Below are positions 9,367-19,304 of a stretch of 64,000 bases of DNA, in pieces. Origin of the DNA: Bradyrhizobium sp. WSM471 (GTDB lineage Bacteria > Pseudomonadota > Alphaproteobacteria > Rhizobiales > Xanthobacteraceae). Position numbers and translations under genes: made by a program. How positions within the stretch are numbered: position 1 is the stretch's first letter; every line of letters starts with the position of its first letter. The notes beneath the pieces are model-generated. The model was not told where the DNA came from, did not search any database, and saw nothing but the letters and a program-made list of their open reading frames with translations. The stretch spans positions 1,054,001 to 1,118,000 of the forward strand of contig NZ_CM001442.1 in assembly GCF_000244915.1 (NCBI RefSeq), given 5' to 3'.

Positions 9367-10790
9367 CCGCCTGTTCCACCCACCGTAATGCGTTCCATCA
9401 ACAGCGACGGCTGGCCGACGCCGACCGGCACGCCCTGACCGTTCTTGCCGCAGGTGCCGATGCCGGTATCGAGCGCGAGATCGTTGCCGATCATGCGGAT
9501 GCGATGCAAATCGGTCGGCCCGTTGCCGATCAGCATGGCGCCCTTCAGGGGCGCACCGATCTTGCCGTTCTCGATCTTGTAGGCCTCGGTGCACTGAAAC
9601 ACGTATTTGCCCGAGGTGATGTCGACCTGGCCGCCGCCGAAATTCGCGGCGAAGACGCCGTTCTTCACCGACGCCAGGATCTCGGCCGGATCGCGGTCGC
9701 CCGCGAGCATGTAGGTGTTGGTCATGCGCGGCATCGGCACGTGGGCATAGCCCTGGCGGCGGCCGTTGCCGGTCGGCTTCATGTTCATCAGGCGCGCGTT
9801 CTGACGGTCCTGCATGTAGCCGACCAGGACGCCGTCCTCGATCAGCACGGTGCGGTTGGTCGGCGTGCCCTCGTCGTCGATCGACAGCGAACCGCGGCGC
9901 GAGGCAATGGTGCCGTCATCGACCACGGTCACGCCCTTGGCCGCGACCTGCTGGCCCATCAGGCCGGCAAACGCTGACGTCTTCTTGCGGTTGAAGTCAC
10001 CTTCGAGGCCATGGCCGACCGCCTCGTGCAGCATTACGCCGGGCCAGCCGGCCCCGAGCACGACGTCCATTTCGCCGGCGGGGGCGGGAATCGATTCCAG
10101 ATTGACCAGGGCCTCGCGCAGCGCGCCGTCGGCGGCGTCGCGCCAGGACTTAGCTTCGATGAATTCGGCGTAGCCGGCGCGGCCGCCATAGCCCTTGCTG
10201 CCGCTCTCCTGGCGGTCGCCCTGGCCGGCGACGACGGAGACGTTGACCCGCACGAGCGGGCGGATGTCGCGATAGCTCTCGCCGTCGGGCCGCAGGATCT
10301 CGACCACCTGCCAGGTCGCGCCCAGGCTGACGCTGACCTGCCGCACCCGCGGATCCTTGTCGCGCAGATAGGCGTCGATCTCGGCGAGCAGCTTGACCTT
10401 GGTCTCGAAGCCGGGGGCATCGAGCGGATTGTCGTCACTGTAAAGCCGCACGTTGGTATGCGCTGGAGGCGCGGCGAAGCTGCCGGAATAACCACCGCGC
10501 ACGGCCGCGACCGCGTCCGCGGCGCGAATCAGCGCCGGCAGCGACACGTCGGAGGAATGCGCGTAGCCGACGGCGTCGTCCTTGACGGCGCGCAGGCCAA
10601 AACCCTGCGAGGTGTCGTAGGTCGCCTGCTTCAGCCGTCCATTGTCGAACATCAGCGCTTCGGTCTGGCTGTATTCCAGGAACAATTCGCCGTCGTCGGC
10701 ACCGGCAAGCCCGCGCGCGAGCTCGTTGCGAACCTGATCGCGGTCGAGATTGGCGCGGTCGAGCAGGGAGGTTGTGGCAGGGTTGGTCAT
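9363..10790 (-). CDS. tldD: metalloprotease TldD
   Basis: The 475-residue product contains the TldD zinc site HEAVGH (residues 255-260, the HExxxH form) followed by LEGDFNRKKTSAF. The conserved C-terminal CGKNGQGVPVGVGQPS block is present, and the length matches the family. TldD with its partner TldE degrades or trims small peptides such as microcins; no tldE is in the window. The ATG at 10790 was preferred, with an in-frame alternative at 10802. The stop overlaps the lepB start. Confidence 0.95.
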   Translation of the reverse strand: MTNPATTSLLDRANLDRDQVRNELARGLAGADDGELFLEYSQTEALMFDNGRLKQATYDTSQGFGLRAVKDDAVGYAHSSDVSLPALIRAADAVAAVRGGYSGSFAAPPAHTNVRLYSDDNPLDAPGFETKVKLLAEIDAYLRDKDPRVRQVSVSLGATWQVVEILRPDGESYRDIRPLVRVNVSVVAGQGDRQESGSKGYGGRAGYAEFIEAKSWRDAADGALREALVNLESIPAPAGEMDVVLGAGWPGVMLHEAVGHGLEGDFNRKKTSAFAGLMGQQVAAKGVTVVDDGTIASRRGSLSIDDEGTPTNRTVLIEDGVLVGYMQDRQNARLMNMKPTGNGRRQGYAHVPMPRMTNTYMLAGDRDPAEILASVKNGVFAANFGGGQVDITSGKYVFQCTEAYKIENGKIGAPLKGAMLIGNGPTDLHRIRMIGNDLALDTGIGTCGKNGQGVPVGVGQPSLLMERITVGGTGG

Positions 10791-10908
10791 GCGTCCGTCC
10801 ATTATCGGGGGATGTGAGGCAAGATAATGGTTTCCCGGCAGTTCCGCGAGGGCGCCAAGTCTCACATTACGGAAACAATAGGAATCGCGGGGCTAACCGC
10901 CCTTCACC

Positions 10909-11454
10909 CTACGGCAACTTGTCATATCCCTCGCCGAGCCCGTTCAGGCTGAGCGGGAAGCCGATGCCTTCTTCCGGGGTCTCGAAGATGATGAAGGTCG
11001 CGGTCTTGGCGGTGCGGAGCTGACCGAGCAGCTTGTCGTCCATGACGACCTCGGCGACGCAGCCATTGGGCAGGCAGCGGACAAAGCCGGCGCGGCCGAC
11101 ATCCTGGTTGTCGAGCTTGAGGCCGAGGCCGGAGGGCAGGAGAACGCCGAGGGGGGCGACGACCCGCATCAGGCGGCTCTTCTGGTCGGCGGTCTTGAGG
11201 ACGATCACGGTCAGGCCGGCGTTGGAGCGGTCTTCGGCCACCACGCTCTGGATCAGGGCGCATTGCTCGGACTGGGCGCCCGGCGGGGTGTCGCAGCGGA
11301 TCTGCCAGTCGCCATGGACGGAGCGCACCGCGCCCTGCGCATGGGCGAGGCGCGGAAGCGCCAGGACGACCACCGCCGCCAGCAGGCCAGCCCGCATCGT
11401 CAGGCCGCCAGCCCGCCTTGTCGCCCGCCTTGCCATGGATCTCGAAAACCCCAT
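10909..11454 (-). CDS. invasion-associated locus B (IalB) family protein
   Basis: The 181-residue product has a basic N-terminus, a hydrophobic signal segment (MRAGLLAAVVVLALPRLAHAQ, split at the Ala-Gln) and then the IalB domain: VHGDWQIRC, a C-x-LIQ pair of cysteines, LPSGLGLKLDN, FVRCLPNGCVAEV, and a closing IIFETPEEGIGFPLSL. Proteins of this family are periplasmic, with two disulphides; their molecular role outside Bartonella invasion is unclear. The start at 11454 has an AGAGGGA site; ATG at 11397 would begin at the signal peptide proper. Confidence 0.88.
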   Translation of the reverse strand: MGFSRSMARRATRRAGGLTMRAGLLAAVVVLALPRLAHAQGAVRSVHGDWQIRCDTPPGAQSEQCALIQSVVAEDRSNAGLTVIVLKTADQKSRLMRVVAPLGVLLPSGLGLKLDNQDVGRAGFVRCLPNGCVAEVVMDDKLLGQLRTAKTATFIIFETPEEGIGFPLSLNGLGEGYDKLP

Positions 11455-11901
11455 CGGGTCGGTCCCTCTGCTCGCCTGGGTCGCTCGCACCCGGCGGACT
11501 GATACGGGAATGACGGCGTCTTGAAGGCGATTCGCAAGCAAATTCCACGCCGCCACGGCCGCCGTTGCCCGCACGAATCAGGTTCCGGTGCGGCTGTCTG
11601 CCAGTGCCTACCGCGGGCAATTCCGCTGTCAAGGCGCAGCATCTCGGGAAACGGTATTTTTGTCTGATGTTACTAGGAAATATCTTGCGGGTGATGGCTG
11701 ACAGGCGAGGCTCAAGACTGCATTGCGATAGATCAAGAATTATGGTTTGAGAGGCTTGATTTCGGCGTTCTAGCGATCTGGCCCAATTCCTCTTAGAGGT
11801 ATTCTTGCGCGGCGGTTTGTCAGACGGGGGGATCGAATAAAGCGTTTCCCGAAAATAGGGGAATGCACTTGGGGTGATTTCGTTAGGGGAGCGCGAACGG
11901 C
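11455..11901. other. divergent intergenic region upstream of the cox operon
   Basis: About 450 bases with no convincing gene. Base composition is clearly more AT-rich in the half nearest coxB, as expected of a promoter region. It contains a FixK-type sequence at 11723-11736 (separate entry) and a small CCTC-TTA-GAGG hairpin near 11791-11803. The 5' leader of coxB appears long. Confidence 0.6.
11723..11736. promoter_or_regulatory. candidate FixK/FNR-type box upstream of coxB
   Basis: TTGCGATAGATCAA fits the relaxed Bradyrhizobium FixK2 pattern TTG(A/C)-N6-(T/G)CAA; its right half ATCAA is perfect, its left half TTGCG is not. It lies 166 bases before the coxB start. One match in a 450-base AT-rich stretch is not strong evidence. 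Confidence 0.4.
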
Positions 11902-12741
11902 ATGAAGATGTCGATGGGCCCGGTGGGCCGGCACTTGCTGGGATTGGCCGTGGCGGGTCTGACGCTGGCGACGGGCGGTGCGGCATTTGCCGAGCTCGGG
12001 CAACCGGCTGCGTGGGAGTGGACGCTTCAGCAGTCCGGGTCCCCGGTGATGGACAACATCGTCTGGTTCCACAATTTCCTGTTCGTGCTGATCACGCTGA
12101 TCACGCTGTTCGTTCTGGCGCTGCTCGTGATCGTGGTCGTGAAGTTCAACGCGAGAGCCAATCCGGTGCCGTCGCGGACCACGCACAACACGCTGATCGA
12201 GGTGGCGTGGACGCTCGTTCCGGTGCTGATTCTGGTTGGTATCTCGGTGCCGTCGTTCCGCCTCTTGTTCCTCGAACTCGACGTGCCGAAGGCGGATCTG
12301 ACCATCAAGGCGACCGGCAAGCAGTGGTACTGGTCCTACGCCTATCCGGATAACGGCAAGTTCGAGTTCGACTCGCTGATGGCCCAGGACAAGCAGCCCC
12401 GTCTGCTCGGCGTCGACAACGAGATGGTGGTGCCCGTCAACAAGGTGGTCCGGGTCCAGGTCACCGGCGCCGACGTGATTCATGCCTTCGCGCTGCCGTC
12501 CTTCGGCGTCAAGATCGACGCCATTCCGGGTCGGCTCAACGAGACCTGGTTCAAGGCCACCAAGACCGGCATGTTCTACGGCCAGTGCTCGGAGTTGTGC
12601 GGCAAGGACCACGCCTTCATGCCGATCGCCATCCGCGTGGTGAGCGACCAGGAGTTCGCCTCCTGGGTCGAGACCGCGAAGAAGAAGTACGCGAGCGGCG
12701 GCACCAGCACCTACGCCTCCACCGCCGGCCCGACGCAGTGA
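11902..12741 (+). CDS. coxB: cytochrome c oxidase subunit II
   Basis: A 279-residue subunit that accepts electrons from cytochrome c through the binuclear CuA centre. A signal sequence (to about residue 32) and two transmembrane helices come first. The cupredoxin domain has His194 in VIHAF and the CuA motif CSELCGKDHAFM with Cys229, Cys233, His237 and Met240. The aromatic WYWSYAYPD electron-entry segment is present. It opens the cox operon, and the start at 11902 follows a GGGGAGCG site. All key residues are intact. Confidence 0.97.
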   Translation: MKMSMGPVGRHLLGLAVAGLTLATGGAAFAELGQPAAWEWTLQQSGSPVMDNIVWFHNFLFVLITLITLFVLALLVIVVVKFNARANPVPSRTTHNTLIEVAWTLVPVLILVGISVPSFRLLFLELDVPKADLTIKATGKQWYWSYAYPDNGKFEFDSLMAQDKQPRLLGVDNEMVVPVNKVVRVQVTGADVIHAFALPSFGVKIDAIPGRLNETWFKATKTGMFYGQCSELCGKDHAFMPIAIRVVSDQEFASWVETAKKKYASGGTSTYASTAGPTQ

Positions 12742-12785
12742 GCGCCGGGCGAAGGGTTCGAGGAAACTGAAAGCGACATAAGGCG

Positions 12786-12801
12786 GGACCTCCAGAGGTC
12801 C
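12786..12801 (+). other. hairpin between coxB and coxA
   Basis: GGACCTC-CA-GAGGTCC is a perfect 7-bp stem in the 87-base coxB-coxA gap, without a T-run. It may be an RNA processing or stability element. Confidence 0.4.
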
Positions 12802-12825
12802 GATCGGGACGCAAGGCAGGATTAG

Positions 12826-14454
<1,629 letters not shown>

Positions 14455-14464
14455 GCCAGTGCTC

Positions 14465-14487
14465 GCGGCGCCCGTGACGGGCGCCGC
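14465..14487 (+). other. GC-rich hairpin between coxA and ctaB
   Basis: GCGGCGCCCG-TGA-CGGGCGCCGC is a perfect 10-bp stem with a 3-base loop and no T-run. It could protect the coxBA message or reduce read-through into the assembly genes. Confidence 0.5.
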
Positions 14488-14514
14488 GGCTCGACAACGA
14501 AGCGAGTCAGTCTA

Positions 14515-15459
14515 GTGTCCGTCCTCGACCACAACGCCATCGACATCAATCCCCGCATCTCCGAAGCGGAGGTTGGCGATTACATCGCGCTTCTGAAGCC
14601 GCGGGTGATGTCGCTGGTGATCTTCACTGCGCTGGTCGGAATGGCGATGGCGCCCGGGCATTTCCACCCGGTGCTGGCCTTCACCTCGCTGCTTTGCATT
14701 GCGGTCGGCGCCGGCGCGTCCGGAGCGCTCAACATGGCGCTCGAAGGCGATATCGACGCCAAGATGTCGCGCACGGCGAACCGGCCGATTCCGCGCGGCC
14801 GCATCACCCGCCCCGAGGCGATGACCTTCGGCATGACGCTCGCCTTCTTCTCGGTGATGACGCTCGGCATCCTCGTCAACTGGATCGCGGGCGCGCTGCT
14901 CGCCTTCACCATCTTCTTCTACGTCGTGATCTACACGATCGGCCTGAAGCGCTGGACCGCGCAGAACATCGTGATCGGCGGTGCCGCCGGCGCGCTGCCG
15001 CCGGTGGTGGCCTGGGCCGCGGTCACGGGCACGGTCGACGTCGAGCCGCTGCTGCTGTTCGCCATCATCTTCTTCTGGACGCCGCCGCACTTCTGGGCGC
15101 TTGCGCTGTTCCGCTCCGACGATTACGCGCGCGCCGGCATTCCGATGCTGCCCAACGTCGCCGGCCCCGACGCGACGCGGCTTCAGATCCTGCTCTACAC
15201 CATCGTGCTGATCGCGGTCGCGGCTGCGCCCTGGGCGCTCGGCTATTTCGACGCCATCTACGGCATCGTCTCGCTGATCCTCGGCGCCGGCATGCTCGCG
15301 TTCGCCATCAACGTCTATGTCCGCCGCGAGCGCAGCCAATCGCTGCGGGCGACCCGCAAGCTGTTTGCGTTCTCCATCCTTTATCTGTTCGCGCTGTTTG
15401 CGACCTTGCTGGCCGAGGTCGTGTTCCGGGCGCTTGCGCCGATGGTAGGGGGCGCATGA
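14515..15459 (+). CDS. ctaB: protoheme IX farnesyltransferase (haem O synthase)
   Basis: A 314-residue multi-spanning membrane enzyme of the UbiA superfamily that attaches a farnesyl group to haem b, making haem O for cytochrome oxidase. The first Asp-rich motif is [19 protein letters not shown] and the second is the segment around [12 protein letters not shown]. The chosen start is GTG at 14515 because the known N-terminal sequence [13 protein letters not shown] follows at the usual distance. Its stop overlaps the next gene by the ATGA arrangement. Confidence 0.96.
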   Translation: MSVLDHNAIDINPRISEAEVGDYIALLKPRVMSLVIFTALVGMAMAPGHFHPVLAFTSLLCIAVGAGASGALNMALEGDIDAKMSRTANRPIPRGRITRPEAMTFGMTLAFFSVMTLGILVNWIAGALLAFTIFFYVVIYTIGLKRWTAQNIVIGGAAGALPPVVAWAAVTGTVDVEPLLLFAIIFFWTPPHFWALALFRSDDYARAGIPMLPNVAGPDATRLQILLYTIVLIAVAAAPWALGYFDAIYGIVSLILGAGMLAFAINVYVRRERSQSLRATRKLFAFSILYLFALFATLLAEVVFRALAPMVGGA

Positions 15460-15632
15460 TCGCAGGAATGGCCGACAAACCCGAGATAGATGGAATCGTC
15501 CTCACCGAGGCGCAGAAGAAGAGCCGTCGTCAGCGCTCGATCGCGATCGCACTCGCGCTCGGCGTGCTCGTGGTGCTGTTCTTCGCCGTGACCATGGTCA
15601 AGGGGCCGGCCGTGCTCGTCCGGCCGATGTAG
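15456..15632 (+). CDS. coxF: small CoxF-like membrane protein of the cox operon
   Basis: A 58-residue protein with a charged N-terminus ([20 protein letters not shown]) and one transmembrane helix (about residues 29-48). Its ATG overlaps the ctaB stop (ATGA, 15456-15459) and its end lies five bases from ctaG, so it belongs to the operon. Rhizobial cox clusters carry a small gene in this place named coxF; its function is not established. Confidence 0.85.
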   Translation: MIAGMADKPEIDGIVLTEAQKKSRRQRSIAIALALGVLVVLFFAVTMVKGPAVLVRPM

Positions 15633-15637
15633 GAAAT

Positions 15638-16288
15638 ATGGATCAGAAGCCCGCCATATCGCAGGATCAGAGCCGGACGGCCACTAGGGGGCGCAGGCCC
15701 GCCAAGGGGCTTGGCCGCGACGTGGTGGTCGCCTCGATCTGCGGCGGCGTGGTCGCGCTGATGGTCGGCGCCTCCTACGCGGCGGTGCCGTTCTACAACT
15801 GGTTCTGCCGCGCCACCGGCTTCAACGGCACGACTCAGGTCGCGACCTCGGCGCCGGCCAGTGGCCCGATCGCACGGAAGATCGCGGTGCGCTTCGATTC
15901 CAACGTCGCGCCCGGCCTGCCCTGGAAGTTCGAGCCCGAGCAGAGCGAGATCGAGGTCAATATCGGCCAGGTCGTGACCGTCTTCTACACGGTGACCAAC
16001 CAGGCCGCGCGGACCACCGCAGGCCAGGCCGCCTACAATGTCGCGCCGCTGACGGTCGGATCCTATTTCCAGAAGATCAACTGCTTCTGCTTCACCGAGC
16101 AGACCATGGCGCCCGGCGAGAAGCGCGAGATGCCGGTCGTGTTCTACGTCGATCCGTCGATTGCCGACGACCACGAGAACGACGGTCTCAACACGATCAC
16201 GCTGTCCTACACGTTCTATCCGGTGAAGGATCCGGTGGTGAAGCCGCTCGCGGCCAGCGAAAACGACAAACGCAAGGGAAATCTCTGA
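15638..16288 (+). CDS. ctaG: cytochrome c oxidase assembly protein CtaG (Cox11)
   Basis: A 216-residue membrane-anchored copper chaperone that delivers copper to the CuB site of subunit I. One transmembrane helix near residues 30-50 is followed by the short [15 protein letters not shown] motif. The periplasmic immunoglobulin-like domain has the Cox11 copper motif CFCF (in [10 protein letters not shown]). It follows coxF directly and precedes coxC, as in other alphaproteobacteria. Confidence 0.96.
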   Translation: MDQKPAISQDQSRTATRGRRPAKGLGRDVVVASICGGVVALMVGASYAAVPFYNWFCRATGFNGTTQVATSAPASGPIARKIAVRFDSNVAPGLPWKFEPEQSEIEVNIGQVVTVFYTVTNQAARTTAGQAAYNVAPLTVGSYFQKINCFCFTEQTMAPGEKREMPVVFYVDPSIADDHENDGLNTITLSYTFYPVKDPVVKPLAASENDKRKGNL

Positions 16289-16366
16289 TCTCCGGGCTCA
16301 CGCGCCGGGGTTGGAAATAAGGGGATAAGTGCCTGACAGGCACGGGATTGAGGAGCGAGACCGCAA

Positions 16367-17263
16367 ATGGCAACGGCGCACACCAAGCATCACGACTACC
16401 ACCTGGTCGATCCCTCGCCATGGCCCGTCGTCGGCTCCATCTCCGCCTTCATCATGGCGGTCGGCGCGATCACCTGGATGCACCACATGTTCTCGGCTGC
16501 GCCGATCATCTTCGGTGTCGGCACCGTCGGTGTGCTCTACACCATGGCGAGCTGGTGGGGCGACGTGATCAGGGAAGCCCAGTACAAGGGTGACCACACC
16601 CGCGTCGTGCAGCTGCATCACCGCTACGGCATGATCCTGTTCATCGCCTCGGAGGTGATGTTCTTCGTTGCCTGGTTCTGGGCCTATTTCAACGCGGCGC
16701 TATTCCCGGCCGACGCCGTCCACGCCACCCGCGATGCGGTGTTCGGCTGTGGTCTCGGGACCGCGGCCGGCGCCTGCGCCGTGCCGGGCACCTGGCCGCC
16801 GCACGGCATCGAGACCTTCGATCCCTGGCATCTGCCGCTCCTGAACACGCTGATCCTGCTCACCTCCGGCACCACGGTGACCTGGGCCCACCATGCGCTG
16901 CTCGAGAACGATCGCCAGGGCCTGAAATACGGCCTGATCCTCACCGTCGTGCTCGGCGCGCTCTTCACCTGCGTGCAGGCCTATGAGTACAGCCACGCGG
17001 CATTCTCCTTCGGCGGCAACGTCTACGGCGCGACCTTCTTCATGGCGACCGGCTTCCACGGCTTCCATGTGCTGGTCGGCACCATCTTCCTGCTGGTGTG
17101 CCTGTTCCGCGCCTATGCCGGCCACTTCACGCCGACCCAGCATCTCGGCTTCGAGTTCGCCGCATGGTACTGGCACTTCGTCGACGTGGTCTGGCTGTTC
17201 CTGTTCCTCTGCATCTATGTCTGGGGACACGGCGCCGAGACCATGGCCCACGGCGCGCACTGA
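16367..17263 (+). CDS. coxC: cytochrome c oxidase subunit III
   Basis: A 298-residue membrane subunit with seven helices predicted. It has [11 protein letters not shown], the insert [19 protein letters not shown] with paired cysteines, and the C-terminal [14 protein letters not shown] signature, including the conserved Glu and His residues of the family. It is the last core structural gene before a strong terminator at 17285-17313. Confidence 0.97.
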   Translation: MATAHTKHHDYHLVDPSPWPVVGSISAFIMAVGAITWMHHMFSAAPIIFGVGTVGVLYTMASWWGDVIREAQYKGDHTRVVQLHHRYGMILFIASEVMFFVAWFWAYFNAALFPADAVHATRDAVFGCGLGTAAGACAVPGTWPPHGIETFDPWHLPLLNTLILLTSGTTVTWAHHALLENDRQGLKYGLILTVVLGALFTCVQAYEYSHAAFSFGGNVYGATFFMATGFHGFHVLVGTIFLLVCLFRAYAGHFTPTQHLGFEFAAWYWHFVDVVWLFLFLCIYVWGHGAETMAHGAH

Positions 17264-17284
17264 GCGGGCTGACTTCGGATCTAG

Positions 17285-17320
17285 AAAGGGGCGGCCCCGG
17301 GGCCGCCCCTTTGCTTTTTT
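17285..17320 (+). terminator. intrinsic terminator after coxC
   Basis: AAAGGGGCGGCC and GGCCGCCCCTTT pair over 12 bases around a CCGG loop, followed by GCTTTTTT. It would end most cox transcripts before the DUF983 and SURF1 genes. Confidence 0.85.
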
Positions 17321-17363
17321 GCGCGCAGGGGTTTCGGCAGAAACTGTGATAGACCCTGTCATC

Positions 17364-17765
17364 ATGAACAAAGCCGACGACACGTCCGAGTCGCAAGCCA
17401 CCGTCCTGCAGAGCGCGCTGCGCGGGATTGCCTGCAAATGCCCGCGTTGCGGTCAGGGCAAGCTCTATGCGGGCTTCCTGACGCTTGCGCCGTCCTGCGA
17501 GCGTTGCGGCCTCGACTACGCCTTCATCGATTCCGGTGACGGTCCGGCGATCTTCATCATCATGCTGGCCGGCGCGATCGTGGTCGGCTGCGCGCTCGTC
17601 GTCGAGGTCAAGTACCAGCCGCCGTACTGGCTGCACGCGGTGCTGTGGCTGCCGCTGATCCTCGCGACCACCCTGCTGCCGTTGCGCGCGATGAAGTCGC
17701 TGCTGATCGCGCTGCAATTCCACCATAAGGCGGCGCCGGGCCGGCTGGTCGACCGCGCGAAATGA
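17364..17765 (+). CDS. DUF983 family protein
   Basis: The product has 133 residues: two CxxCG knuckles (CPRCGQGKLY and CERCGLDY) that look like a zinc ribbon, then two transmembrane helices. DUF983 proteins are regularly found between coxC and surf1 in alphaproteobacteria, which suggests a role in oxidase assembly, but no biochemical function is known to me. The stop overlaps the SURF1 start (ATGA). A GTG at 17346 is an alternative start. Confidence 0.88.
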   Translation: MNKADDTSESQATVLQSALRGIACKCPRCGQGKLYAGFLTLAPSCERCGLDYAFIDSGDGPAIFIIMLAGAIVVGCALVVEVKYQPPYWLHAVLWLPLILATTLLPLRAMKSLLIALQFHHKAAPGRLVDRAK

Positions 17766-18514
17766 ACGAGACCGTGCGCAAGCCCCGCGTGGCCGGCTTC
17801 GCGCTGTTCACGCTATTCCTGACCGCGGTCTGCATCGTGCTCGGTATCTGGCAATTGCAGCGCCGCCTCGCCAAGCACGAGCTGATCGCCGCCCTCACCG
17901 AGCGTCTCGCGGAGGCACCGATCGCTCTGCCGCCGCCGGCACGATGGCCCGCGCTAAGCCCCGCGCGTGATGAATTCCGCCGTGTCAGCTTTACCGCGAC
18001 CTATGCGCCGTTACCCGATGCGATGGTCTATTCCCCCGGATCCGCCGTACGCAAGGATGCGTCAGGCCCCGGCACCTGGGCGTTCGTGCCGGCCCGGCTG
18101 CCGAGCGGCGAGACAGTGGTCATCGATGCGGGCTTCGTCGAAAACACCATGCAGGATCGCAGCGTCGAGGATCGCGCGGTCAAGAAGCTCGTCACGGGGC
18201 AGGCGGTCTCGTTCACCGGCTATCTGCGCTTCCCCGAGTCACCTGGCTGGCTGACCCCGGCGGCGAACCGCGACAAGCGGCTGTGGTTCGTGCGCGATCA
18301 CGTGGCGATCGCGAGCACGCTGGGCTGGGGCGCGGTTGCGCCGTTCTATGTCGATCTCGAGCAGCCGGCACCCGAGAACGGCATTCCGCGGCCGGGACCG
18401 CTCGACGTGCATCTCAGGGACGATCACCTGCAATACGCCATCACCTGGTTCACGCTTGCAGGCGCCGTGCTCATCGCCTTCGCCGTATGGGCAAGAGGGC
18501 GGCGACGGGGTTGA
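17762..18514 (+). CDS. SURF1 family oxidase assembly protein
   Basis: A 250-residue protein with the SURF1 pattern: an N-terminal membrane helix followed by LGIWQLQRRLAKHELI, a large periplasmic domain with WAFVPARLPSGETVVIDAGFV, and a C-terminal helix after HLQYAITWFTLA. SURF1 helps insert haem a into subunit I. It overlaps the DUF983 gene by four bases. Confidence 0.93.
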   Translation: MNETVRKPRVAGFALFTLFLTAVCIVLGIWQLQRRLAKHELIAALTERLAEAPIALPPPARWPALSPARDEFRRVSFTATYAPLPDAMVYSPGSAVRKDASGPGTWAFVPARLPSGETVVIDAGFVENTMQDRSVEDRAVKKLVTGQAVSFTGYLRFPESPGWLTPAANRDKRLWFVRDHVAIASTLGWGAVAPFYVDLEQPAPENGIPRPGPLDVHLRDDHLQYAITWFTLAGAVLIAFAVWARGRRRG

Positions 18515-18567
18515 ACTGCGAGGTCTCGCAGGGAGCCCAAGGCTATCGGACGCCTGAGCGAGCGCCT

Positions 18568-18698
18568 CGTCCTTCGAGACGACCGCTTCGCGGCCTCCTC
18601 AGGATGAGGCTGACTGGCAGCTGTGCCTGTCGAAATTGCCGCCACATACTCCGTCCTCATCCTGAGGGCCCGCCGCAGGCGGGCGTCTCGAAGGATGG
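18568..18698. repeat. inverted repeat, CCTTCGAGACG type, copy 1
   Basis: CGTCCTTCGAGACG on the left pairs with CGTCTCGAAGGATG on the right, and inside CTCAGGATGAGG pairs with CCTCATCCTGAG. A related copy lies at 60877-60989. It fills most of the 331-base gap between SURF1 and the NTF2-like gene; I saw nothing else there. Confidence 0.8.
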
Positions 18699-18845
18699 CC
18701 GCAGTCGAGCTTCCAGCCATATTTTTCTTCATATGCGACAGCCCTGCCAGGGAACCCGGTATCGCCCGGGGTTTACCATTCACTGGACATTCACGAGTGT
18801 GGTCCTAAGCCGCCATCGTTTTTCCGCGGCAGACAGGATTGCAGC

Positions 18846-19211
18846 GTGAGCGATTTCGACCAGATGGGAATTGTCATCGACTGGGTGGATGCCTGCAGGA
18901 AGGGCGACCTCGCGACGCTTCTCGACCTCTATGCGGACGACGCCCAGGTCGAATGCACGTGTAACGGCACGCAGCGCTATCGCGGCCGGAGCGAGCTCGA
19001 AGCCTATTGGCAGCCGCGGCTCAGCGCTTTCTCGTCGGCCGGTTTCGGGTTGGAGGAAATCCATCCTGCACCCCACGGCGTCGATCTCGAATATTCCGTC
19101 GCCGGTGCGCTGCGCATTCGCGCCTCATTTTGTTTTAGCCCCGACGGCAAGATCCGCACCACCTTGTGCGAGCCGGCGCGACAGAACGCGCAGCTTGGCT
19201 GCGCGTGCTAG
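18846..19211 (+). CDS. NTF2-like (SnoaL-type) protein
   Basis: The 121-residue product has the cone-shaped alpha+beta barrel pattern of the NTF2 superfamily: an N-terminal helix VIDWVDACRKGDLATLLDLYADDAQVEC (in two parts, helix then strand), YRGRSELEAYWQPRL, and a closing set of strands. The function is unknown, as this fold serves enzymes and binding proteins alike. GTG is taken as start because it follows directly on a plausible leader and keeps the fold complete. The end of the gene carries a Cys pair (LGCAC) that looks like it was added by the adjoining repeat. Confidence 0.78.
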   Translation: MSDFDQMGIVIDWVDACRKGDLATLLDLYADDAQVECTCNGTQRYRGRSELEAYWQPRLSAFSSAGFGLEEIHPAPHGVDLEYSVAGALRIRASFCFSPDGKIRTTLCEPARQNAQLGCAC

Positions 19212-19300
19212 AGTTTCGGTTCTGATTGAATCAGAACCGAACTCTAGATTCTGTTTTGACGCGTTTTCTTCACGCGAACCGGTATCCACTTCGTTCGAAG
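19209..19300. repeat. intergenic repeat, CGCGTTTTCTTCACGCG type, copy 1
   Basis: A perfect hairpin (TAGAGTTTCGGTTCTGA, loop TTGAA, then its complement) at 19209-19245 is followed by TTTTGACGCGTTTTCTTCACGCG and CCACTTCGTTCGAAG. The second part matches, in reverse orientation, the repeat at 30327-30392. It lies between two convergent genes and overlaps the end of the NTF2-like gene. Confidence 0.85.
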
Positions 19301-19304
19301 CGCT

